Assembly (NCBI GenBank): GCA_028565635.1
Contig: JAOXYB010018229.1
Location: 1 to 18,394 of the forward strand
Reading direction: 5' to 3'
DNA from: Phoronis ovalis
Lineage: Eukaryota; Phoronida; Phoronidae
Length of the DNA: 18,394 bases
Within the stretch, counting starts at the first letter, position 1, and each line of letters opens with the position of its first letter. The translations under genes and the position numbers were made by a program. Of the stretch, positions 17,001 to 18,394 are shown in pieces. The notes below the pieces were generated by a model. That model saw only the letters and a program-made list of their open reading frames with translations, had not been told where the DNA came from and made no database searches.

Positions 17001-18394
17001 GTAATTACTACTGAGAAATCAGTGTTGTAAACATACATGAGCATTTGCAAATAAGCATGTAAAATGAATACATTTTCGGTGAACTGTACCTAGTTTAACT
17101 GCTTCTTGTATATCTTCCACAGGTTTTGTGACATTTCTTATTTTTTCTTCTAACATCCCATACACCTTAGAGTTCATAATGTCTTGAGTCCTTTCTGTTA
17201 CATTTGATATCACATCTTTACTAGAGGCAACCTTTCTGTCAACTTTCTTGCTCATTTCTGGAATGTCTAAAATTATTTTGTTATCTATATGCATAGATTA
17301 TTTATAGCTGAAACTGAAAAATAAGCCAAAATTGTCTGTTGCAAAATATATTGACACTTTACAAAAATTTCCCTCAAGGAAAATATTATTAAGATGACAT
17401 CAGAAGTTTATAGCAAAAAAAAAAAATGTTTTAAAAACTATTGGTCTATTTGAAGTAAAACAGGTTTTCCGATTTTTTTGAAAATATTAATGCAATGTTT
17501 CCCATTTCATTCCCATACTTTCATTTATTTTGATTGTGTGACCTTTTTTGAAGAATATTTACATTGATCTAGCTTTTCAACTGTTATTCCTATAATTACA
17601 GCTACAGTTGTCCGACAAATTGATGTACCAACATGTTAGAGTTTTAACAACAAAATGCAAATTATGACTCGCTTACCTTTCATTGCAGCCAAACTCTTGT
17701 AAGATGCTTCCAGATTAGTTTCTGTTAACGTGGTTTTATCCTTCAGAGAATTAAATTTTTCTTTAACTTCTATTAATTTGCTTTGTAAAGCTGAAAATAT
17801 TTATAAAAAATTAAACTTCCAAAAAAAATCTAGCATTGACATAAAGCTATATATGTTTGTACCTGTGCCAAAATGTGATAAGAAAAATCACAAAAATATA
17901 TTGGGTCATATTATATTTTTAAAAAAATGTGTATTCCACAACTGTTTTCATAAATATGATAAAACAAGGCAGAGAACTCTCTATACTAATAAATCCATAT
18001 CCAGAAGAAGTTTAAGAATCCACATTTTGTGGATTTTTGCATTATAATTTCACTTCAAAGATCGACCTAAAGCTGTGACAAATCAACTATTTGTAAGAGC
18101 TCACTGGATAATAATTAACCTTTTTATTGAAATTATAGGATAGAGCAATCCAGCACCAATGTATAATGAGCATTATCATCATCATGATTCTGTTTTTATG
18201 CTCAAAATCCGACAGCAATAAGAAACAAGAGGTCTGCGGGTGCAGACAGATGCCCATCATATGGTGTAGTTTCTGTAGTTCTAAAGCCATCTTTGTATGC
18301 ATAAGAGTTGTAAGGTCGATAATAGAGGGAAAATCTTCAAAGGGATTTACATGAACATTACAAACAATCTGCATTTTGACTTGTATTTACCCTG
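1935..18394 (-). CDS. LAMA: Laminin subunit alpha, C-terminal half (5' partial, spliced)
   Basis: This is a multi-exon gene whose product is the alpha chain of a basement-membrane laminin heterotrimer. The alpha coiled coil pairs with beta and gamma chains, and the five C-terminal LG domains bind cell receptors (integrins at LG1-3; dystroglycan, heparin and sulfatides at LG4-5 in characterised family members). Twenty-two exons were placed by hand. Every junction has GT-AG ends and the intron phases match, giving about 1,181 residues and a TGA at 1935-1937. Domains by residue: coiled coil 1-149, LG1 about 150-346, LG2 about 350-531, LG3 about 534-699, Thr/Ser-rich spacer about 700-817, LG4 about 818-995, LG5 about 1000-1181. 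The N-terminal two-thirds expected of a full alpha chain (LN, LE and L4 domains) lies outside the window. LG1 motifs favour the alpha-1/alpha-2 class; the exact orthology is inference. Confidence 0.95.
2081..3474 (-). other. Last laminin intron (1,394 bp)
   Basis: GT-AG intron in phase 1 between the last two LG5 exons. It holds the minisatellite-bearing element at 2751-3083. The rest is AT-rich with only chance short frames. Confidence 0.85.
2751..3083. mobile_element. Non-autonomous TIR element with internal ~31-bp repeats, copy 1
   Basis: Terminal inverted repeats 2751-2795 and 3040-3083 are about 44 bp and nearly identical: both read inward GGCAGTCAATATGAAAGTGG after a G-rich tip (CCCGGGAGGGG and CCCAGGGGGG). 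Flanks CAATTGTTT (2742-2750) and CAATGGTTT (3084-3092) look like a 9-bp target-site duplication with one change. The inside has GGGTGTATTTTTT-type units at about 31-bp spacing (2923, 2953, 2986, 3017). It has no coding capacity; the short frames across it, with their repeated G-V-F-F-like peptides, come from the minisatellite. The duplication length fits Mutator-like transposition, which is inference. Confidence 0.85.
3475..3700 (-). CDS. LAMA: Laminin alpha exon: LG5 (residues 1059-1134)
   Basis: This 226-bp exon has an acceptor reading ATTTTTCAG and a donor reading TCCAA|GTAAGT. It enters in phase 0 and leaves in phase 1. It encodes FHLCDNKWHHVRAEIVKNVL, then LTVDKKSWVDV and ends NELFIGGFP. 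L-C-D-x-K-W-H-x-V-x-A is the LG5 version of the central strand, with the Cys also seen in vertebrate LG5. L-F-I-G-G-F-P is the signature strand. Confidence 0.96.
3701..5030 (-). other. Laminin intron in LG5 (1,330 bp)
   Basis: GT-AG intron in phase 0. It is very AT-rich. A 102-codon plus-strand frame at 4378-4686 lacks any recognisable domain and looks like chance. I see no mobile element or RNA gene. Confidence 0.8.
5031..5164 (-). CDS. LAMA: Laminin alpha exon: LG5 (residues 1014-1058)
   Basis: This 134-bp exon has an acceptor reading TTATCACAG and a donor reading ACAG|GTAAGT. It enters in phase 1 and leaves in phase 0. It encodes SNRAFDFEFKTTQQEGLLLS and ends ALALELLRGQ. F-D-F-E-F-K-T-x-x-x-E-G-L-L-L and A-L-E-L-x-x-G-Q are the early LG5 strands. 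An alternative acceptor 5 bases downstream would hit a stop, so 5164 is the start. Confidence 0.94.
5165..5598 (-). other. Laminin intron at the start of LG5 (434 bp)
   Basis: GT-AG intron in phase 1 carrying the small foldback repeat at 5381-5488; nothing else was recognised. Confidence 0.8.
5381..5488. repeat. Small foldback repeat (~108 bp)
   Basis: Left end CAGCTTTTTTCTGTCACTAT and the reverse complement of the right end, CAGCTTTTTGCCTGTCA then TATAG, match with small gaps. The centre carries a second inverted repeat, AATATTA/TAATATT. It could be a short MITE or solo hairpin. No target-site duplication is clear. Confidence 0.45.
5599..5755 (-). CDS. LAMA: Laminin alpha exon: end of LG4 and start of LG5 (residues 962-1014)
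   Basis: This 157-bp exon has an acceptor reading TTCTTACAG and a donor reading TATG|GTGAGT. It enters in phase 0 and leaves in phase 1. It encodes TADSFKGSMTNFTLNDDLVE, later IQGVSQCFSKVEPGIQLIG. The position that is normally Cys in S-F-x-G-C-M-x-N is Ser969 here (codon AGT, one base from TGT), while the partner Cys995 is kept. E-P-G-I-Q-L-x-G-F-S-Y begins LG5. Confidence 0.93.
5756..6496 (-). other. Laminin intron in LG4 (741 bp)
   Basis: GT-AG intron in phase 0. I see no repeat, RNA gene or coding sequence beyond short chance frames. Confidence 0.75.
6497..6643 (-). CDS. LAMA: Laminin alpha exon: LG4 (residues 913-961)
   Basis: This 147-bp exon has an acceptor reading TGTTTTCAG and a donor reading ATTG|GTAAAT, phase 0 at both ends. 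It encodes VVIMKQKRLISLQVDEVIGG and then LPMFVGGLPRIYEHRGGL. Joined to the previous exon it gives G-N-W-H-S-V-V-I. M-F-V-G-G-L-P is the LG signature strand. The K-Q-K-R segment adds to the basic character of LG4, where heparin and dystroglycan sites lie in relatives. Confidence 0.95.
6644..7535 (-). other. Laminin intron in LG4 (892 bp)
   Basis: GT-AG intron in phase 0. It contains a GC-rich 10-bp tandem repeat near 6730-6755 and a 64-codon minus-strand frame (7176-7370) with no recognisable domain, judged a chance frame. Confidence 0.75.
6730..6755. repeat. Short GC-rich tandem repeat (GGCATCGGCC)n
   Basis: The 10-bp unit GGCATCGGCC occurs about 2.6 times, a GC-rich island inside an AT-rich intron. 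Confidence 0.75.
7536..7728 (-). CDS. LAMA: Laminin alpha exon: LG4 (residues 848-912)
   Basis: This 193-bp exon has an acceptor reading TGTTTTGTAG and a donor reading TTCG|GTAAGA. It enters in phase 2 and leaves in phase 0. It encodes FNITVLVRTYFNDGLILWLA, then DQSVYLGLRLENASIILFY, and ends PLADGNWHS. The V-R-T-x-x-x-x-G-L-I-x-x strand, Y-L-G-L-R-L-E-N and D-G-N-W-H-S are textbook LG motifs. N-I-T and N-A-S sequons are present. Confidence 0.95.
7992..8113 (-). CDS. LAMA: Laminin alpha exon: spacer end and start of LG4 (residues 808-848)
   Basis: This 122-bp exon has an acceptor reading AACTTTCAG and a donor reading GAGA|GTATGT. It enters in phase 0 and leaves in phase 2. It begins VPTSCAEEPRYTREPYGATF and continues GNTEFSHSLVNVRKKKDLTR. 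A Cys in the linker just before LG4, then F-G-x-T-x-x-S-H, is the usual laminin LG4 entry. The R-K-K-K run is a basic patch in the first LG4 strands. Confidence 0.93.
8392..8425. repeat. GGTCAAAAT/ATTTTGACC inverted repeat in repeat-like sequence
   Basis: Perfect 10-base arms 8392-8401 and 8416-8425. It is followed by TTCCAATATGGCTGACTGGC, a phrasing I recall from interspersed repeats of marine invertebrates. The family was not identified. Confidence 0.5.
8490..8731 (+). repeat. Dispersed repeat, copy B
   Basis: Matches copy A (850-1149) block by block: GCATTGACTGGA, GCCATAGGTGGCTAAGTGTAT, TTAAGGGAACTA, and 8677-8731 at about 84% identity. It is shorter than copy A because it lacks the middle insertion. 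Upstream (8281-8470) is further repeat-like sequence. Confidence 0.6.
8901..9279 (-). CDS. LAMA: Laminin alpha exon: end of LG3 and Thr/Ser-rich spacer (residues 681-807)
   Basis: This is the longest exon here, 379 bp, with an acceptor reading TCTTAATAG and a donor reading CAG|GTATCA. It enters in phase 2 and leaves in phase 0. It finishes LG3 with FHNVDIGRC (Cys699). From about residue 714 to 807 it encodes a low-complexity segment of roughly 30 Thr and 13 Ser, for example TTTSTTQTTTDAELTTSATQ. Such a spacer is likely extended and O-glycosylated, and it separates the integrin-binding LG1-3 cluster from LG4-5. Near-repeats of a short unit (TTQTT, TTSATQTT) suggest growth by small duplications. 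Thr-rich spacers at this place are recalled for some invertebrate laminin alpha chains; this was not checked. Confidence 0.92.
9280..9615 (-). other. Laminin intron at the end of LG3 (336 bp)
   Basis: GT-AG intron in phase 2, AT-rich, nothing recognised. Confidence 0.75.
9616..9777 (-). CDS. LAMA: Laminin alpha exon: LG3 (residues 627-681)
   Basis: This 162-bp exon has an acceptor reading TGTTTTCAG and a donor reading GAAGA|GTAAGT, phase 2 at both ends. It encodes IKIYVDDQQIGMMRLPKGSG, then GIFVGGAPLDTEIPYLVGCI and WDLVFDE. The I-F-V-G-G-A-P strand and Y-L-V-G-C-I-W-D identify the end of LG3. The second Cys of the pair is in the next exon. Confidence 0.93.
10044..10183 (-). CDS. LAMA: Laminin alpha exon: LG3 middle (residues 581-627)
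   Basis: This 140-bp exon has an acceptor reading TTGTTTCAG and a donor reading GGAA|GTGAGT. It enters in phase 0 and leaves in phase 2. It encodes NYFSIALQDGQLEAKFSGGS and ends NKKHSVLLLKSRR. F-S-I-A-L-x-D-G-x-L-E-A and K-H-S-V-x-L-x-x-x-R-R are the central LG strands. The usual Trp before His is replaced (K-K-H-S-V). An N-V-S sequon is present. Confidence 0.92.
10398..10538 (-). CDS. LAMA: Laminin alpha exon: start of LG3 (residues 534-580)
   Basis: This 141-bp exon has an acceptor reading TTGTTTCAG and a donor reading GAT|GTGAGT, phase 0 at both ends. It encodes ARVAGFEGDGYLILPGRPLR, followed by STISFSFRTN and DSFLIGSFHDKD. G-x-G-Y-L-x-L-P, the I-S-F-S-F-R-T strand and F-L-I-G match an LG3 N-terminal half. 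Confidence 0.93.
10539..10930 (-). other. Laminin intron between LG2 and LG3 (392 bp)
   Basis: GT-AG intron in phase 0 with many A and T homopolymer runs; nothing else seen. Confidence 0.75.
10931..11048 (-). CDS. LAMA: Laminin alpha exon: end of LG2 (residues 494-533)
   Basis: This 118-bp exon has an acceptor reading ATCTATATAG and a donor reading AAAG|GTATGA. It enters in phase 2 and leaves in phase 0. It encodes YGLSKKSFLGCMRNVYIDHT and ends SVHLHAGCKTK. S-F-L-G-C-M-R-N plus the later G-C forms the LG C-terminal disulfide pair. Confidence 0.93.
11049..11564 (-). other. Laminin intron in LG2 (516 bp)
   Basis: GT-AG intron in phase 2, AT-rich, nothing recognised. Confidence 0.75.
11565..11688 (-). 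CDS. LAMA: Laminin alpha exon: LG2 (residues 453-494)
   Basis: This 124-bp exon has an acceptor reading TATTTACAG and a donor reading TGAG|GTGAAA. It enters in phase 1 and leaves in phase 2. It encodes GILIVNEETIQGIAGGTHEL and ends DKEPLYIAGVPEYFDTLR. The P-L-Y-I-A-G-V-P strand is the LG 'LYVGGLP' signature with Ala for the first Gly. Joined to the previous exon it reads RDGRSGILIVNEE, as expected for LG2. Confidence 0.94.
11689..12437 (-). other. Laminin intron in LG2 (749 bp)
   Basis: GT-AG intron in phase 1. It contains the decayed LG-like exon copy at 12262-12397; the rest is AT-rich with no recognised element. Confidence 0.75.
12262..12397 (-). pseudogene. Decayed, frame-shifted copy of an LG2 exon inside an intron
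   Basis: Within the 749-bp intron between the two LG2 exons, the minus strand encodes FLLVDGQTQNLARY, then in a shifted frame VDAGGNES, then in the third frame SLYGGVYDVL. These match, in order, the three parts of the following real exon: ILIVNEETIQG, IAGGTHE and PLYIAGVPEYFDTL. An A-run of nine bases sits at one frame break, and stops interrupt the single-frame reading. Skipping it gives a perfect phase join, so the segment is not needed. I read it as a relic of a tandem exon duplication. The similarity is short and partly generic to LG folds, so chance resemblance remains possible. Confidence 0.5.
12438..12585 (-). CDS. LAMA: Laminin alpha exon: LG2 middle (residues 404-453)
   Basis: This 148-bp exon has an acceptor reading AATTTCAG and a donor reading TTCAG|GTACAA. 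It enters in phase 0 and leaves in phase 1. It encodes GDFISLELKGGHVQFQFYLR and ends NTWYTVTAMRDGRSG. D-F-I-S-L-E-L-x-G-G and W-Y-x-V-x-A-x-R-x-G-R-x-G are canonical LG2 strands. The exon joins in frame to 11565-11688, skipping a decayed LG-like segment in the intron. Confidence 0.94.
12586..13485 (-). other. Laminin intron in LG2 (900 bp)
   Basis: GT-AG intron in phase 0 carrying the second minisatellite-bearing element (12901-13329) and its target-site duplication. Confidence 0.85.
12901..13329. mobile_element. Non-autonomous element with ~31-bp minisatellite, copy 2
   Basis: A perfect 9-bp direct repeat GACATTAGG (12892-12900 and 13330-13338) brackets the element. Its right tip, read inward, is CGGGGGGTACTTGACAG, then AAAGTTGGTA, similar to the ends of the 2751-3083 element (GGGGGGCAGTCAATATG, AAAGTGGGTA). 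The left tip is more degenerate (CGGGTTCTGTCATTCAAAGT). Inside, a CACAGGGTATATTTTTC-type unit recurs about nine times at 29-32 bp spacing (CAGGG at 12986, 13016, 13047, 13079, 13173, 13205, 13237, 13266). The long plus-strand frames here, rich in H-R-V-Y-F peptides, are translations of this repeat. Confidence 0.75.
13486..13657 (-). CDS. LAMA: Laminin alpha exon: start of LG2 (residues 346-403)
   Basis: This 172-bp exon has an acceptor reading TTTTTACAG and a donor reading ACG|GTAAGA. It enters in phase 2 and leaves in phase 0. It encodes HFDGQGYTVFSHSSQYNRYN and then TIELQFKTFWHDALLYIS. F-D-G-x-G-Y-x-V, T-I-E-L-x-F-x-T and A-L-L-Y are the first strands of a laminin LG domain. An N-H-T sequon is visible. 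Confidence 0.93.
13658..14023 (-). other. Laminin intron between LG1 and LG2 (366 bp)
   Basis: GT-AG intron in phase 2, AT-rich, nothing recognised. Confidence 0.75.
14024..14148 (-). CDS. LAMA: Laminin alpha exon: end of LG1 (residues 305-346)
   Basis: This 125-bp exon has an acceptor reading ATTTACAG and a donor reading AAAT|GTATGT. It enters in phase 0 and leaves in phase 2. It encodes HFTGCIGETEVDGKPIGLYN and ends GRCAACQE. F-x-G-C-I plus the later Cys residues supply the conserved LG disulfide, and G-K-P-I-G-L-x-N-F is the alpha-1/alpha-2-like LG1 C-terminus. Confidence 0.94.
14149..14477 (-). other. Laminin intron in LG1 (329 bp)
   Basis: GT-AG intron in phase 0. An 81-codon minus-strand frame here has no domain and is judged chance. 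Confidence 0.75.
14478..14640 (-). CDS. LAMA: Laminin alpha exon: LG1 (residues 250-304)
   Basis: This 163-bp exon has an acceptor reading ACTTTTAG and a donor reading GTG|GTAAGC. It enters in phase 2 and leaves in phase 0. It encodes YSSVGSLSVEMVLASVSGKP and ends SAKLIIGGAAEDVV. GSLSV and the K-L-I-I-G-G strand (the L-Y-V-G-G position of LG folds) place it. The loop between them has the length seen in alpha-1/alpha-2 LG1. Confidence 0.93.
14934..15085 (-). CDS. LAMA: Laminin alpha exon: LG1 middle (residues 200-250)
   Basis: This 152-bp exon has an acceptor reading TTTTATAG and a donor reading AAAAG|GTGAG. It enters in phase 0 and leaves in phase 2. It encodes VYMALQLIKGNVQFSWSPDG and ends LLNTWYTITAKR. 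The 'ALQLIKGNVQF' strand pair and the W-Y-x-I-x-A-x-R strand are standard LG signatures, equivalent to the usual W-H-x-I-x-V-x-R. Confidence 0.93.
15086..15888 (-). other. Laminin intron in LG1 (803 bp)
   Basis: GT-AG intron in phase 0, most of it occupied by the MITE at 15214-15720. Confidence 0.85.
15214..15720. mobile_element. 507-bp MITE with 45-bp TIRs and TAA target-site duplication
   Basis: TIRs 15214-15258 and 15676-15720 match at 43 of 45 positions by eye (outer end GGGATCATCTCAAAAGTTAT, against GGGATCACCTCAAAAGCTAT). TAA directly flanks both ends (15211-15213 and 15721-15723). A 3-bp TAA duplication with G-rich TIRs points to a PIF/Harbinger-type element. The interior has no open frame long enough for a transposase, so it must be moved in trans. 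The near-identical TIRs suggest a fairly recent insertion. Confidence 0.88.
15889..16038 (-). CDS. LAMA: Laminin alpha exon: start of LG1 (residues 150-199)
   Basis: This 150-bp exon has an acceptor reading TTTTCAG and a donor reading CAAG|GTATTT, phase 0 at both ends. It begins IKVSLSNAGSCSRSYKP, the C-x-R-x-Y-x-P opening recalled from LG1 of alpha-1/alpha-2 chains, and continues with the N-T-I-x-M-x-I-K beta strands of an LG jelly-roll. A PNSTSSEMLL stretch gives the loop before the 'LL' strand and a potential N-glycan. Confidence 0.93.
16039..16432 (-). other. Laminin intron before LG1 (394 bp)
   Basis: GT-AG intron in phase 0, AT-rich; short plus-strand frames look like chance. Confidence 0.75.
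16433..16587 (-). CDS. LAMA: Laminin alpha exon: end of the coiled coil (residues 98-149)
   Basis: This 155-bp exon has an acceptor reading TTTTGCAG and a donor reading CGA|GTGAGT. It enters in phase 1 and leaves in phase 0. It encodes ANSTLEKMKNLQDLQQNLSQ, continues with heptad-like Leu spacing and ends KLKDRIRMARDQANR. The R-x-x-I-x-x-A-R-x-x-A-N-R ending is what laminin alpha chains show at the junction between the coiled coil and LG1, where the C-terminal end of the heterotrimer is fixed. Confidence 0.92.
16588..17089 (-). other. Laminin intron in the coiled-coil region (502 bp)
   Basis: GT-AG intron in phase 1, AT-rich, nothing recognised. Confidence 0.75.
17090..17266 (-). CDS. LAMA: Laminin alpha exon: coiled-coil segment (residues 39-98)
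   Basis: This 177-bp exon has an acceptor reading AATTTTAG and a donor reading CTAG|GTACAG, phase 1 at both ends. It encodes charged helical sequence starting DIPEMSKKVDRKV and ending VEDIQEAVKLG. Two N-glycosylation sequons (NVTE and NVTK) are visible, as is common in laminin rod segments. With both flanking introns in phase 1, this exon and the one before it could each be skipped without a frameshift. Confidence 0.87.
17267..17676 (-). other. Laminin intron in the coiled-coil region (410 bp)
   Basis: GT-AG intron in phase 1 with a 13-base A run near 17415; nothing else recognised. Confidence 0.75.
17677..17790 (-). CDS. LAMA: Laminin alpha exon: coiled-coil segment (residues 1-39)
   Basis: This 114-bp exon has an acceptor reading TTTTCAG and a donor reading AAAG|GTAAGC. 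It is phase 1 at both ends. It encodes a Lys/Glu-rich helical stretch including KLIEVKEKFNSLKDK and ends LAAMK. Leu and Ile recur at heptad-like spacing, as in the laminin long arm (domains II/I) that pairs with beta and gamma chains. No stop occurs in the chosen frame; the other two frames break. The sequence alone would not prove laminin, but the frame and phase join it to the next exon. Confidence 0.85.
17791..18390 (-). other. Laminin intron in the coiled-coil region (600 bp if the upstream donor is right)
   Basis: Non-coding in all frames as far as can be judged. It contains a perfect 8-base hairpin AATCCACA/TGTGGATT (18017-18035) and repeat-like sequence from about 18190. A 95-codon minus-strand frame (18087-18374) shows no known domain. 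Confidence 0.6.
18190..18345. repeat. Possible interspersed repeat (CAAGAGG end type)
   Basis: AAACAAGAGGTCTGCGGGTG followed by CAGACAGATGCCC has a GTCTGC/GCAGAC hairpin (18230-18245). The CAAGAGG/CCTCTTG phrase recurs in interspersed repeats of molluscs and related animals as I recall. There is no second copy in this window. Confidence 0.3.
18391..18394 (-). CDS. LAMA: Possible last four bases of the next upstream laminin exon
   Basis: On the minus strand the window opens with CAGG followed by GTAAATAC, a good donor. Ending an exon after CAGG leaves one base of a codon, exactly the phase needed by the exon starting at 17790. Four bases carry no homology information, so this rests on splice signal and phase alone. 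Confidence 0.4.

Noticed and set aside
18087-18374. 95-codon minus-strand frame upstream of the first complete exon
   Set aside because: It is not coiled-coil-like and does not fit the phase of the neighbouring laminin exon; the sequence looks repeat-derived.

Overview
This is eukaryotic DNA from an animal. The window is filled by the 3' half of one gene on the minus strand, cut into at least 22 exons by 21 GT-AG introns. Spliced together, the exons keep one open frame of about 1,181 residues plus a TGA stop. They encode the C-terminal half of a laminin alpha subunit: the end of the coiled-coil arm, then five laminin-G-like (LG) domains, with a Thr/Ser-rich spacer between LG3 and LG4. LG1 features (a C-x-R-x-Y-x-P start, a GSLSV turn and a G-x-x-x-x-G-K-x-I-G-L-x-N-F segment) resemble the vertebrate alpha-1/alpha-2 class as I recall it. 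Small AT-rich introns, the mucin-like spacer and GGTCAAA/TTTGACC-type repeats suggest a marine invertebrate. I cannot name the phylum.

Layout, in transcription order (high to low coordinates): 18394-16433 coiled coil; 16038-14024 LG1; 13657-10931 LG2; 10538-9222 LG3; 9221-8901 Thr/Ser-rich spacer; 8113-5599 LG4; 5599-1935 LG5 and stop; then 3' UTR and flanking DNA to position 1. Residue numbers below count from the split codon at the start of the first complete exon (17790). The 5' part of the gene lies beyond 18394. The last four bases of the window look like the end of the next upstream exon.

Introns and the 3' flank hold several unrelated repeats. Two elements (2751-3083 and 12901-13329) share G-rich ends, 9-bp target-site duplications and an internal ~31-bp minisatellite. 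A 507-bp MITE (15214-15720) has near-identical 45-bp inverted repeats and TAA duplications. There are also two foldback repeats, a two-copy dispersed repeat, a 67-bp tandem duplication, and a decayed, frame-shifted copy of an LG2 exon.

I see no second protein gene, RNA gene, operon, CRISPR array or prophage. I did not find a new multi-gene system. The best leads are the minisatellite-bearing transposon family, the relic exon, the mucin-like spacer and a missing LG4 cysteine.
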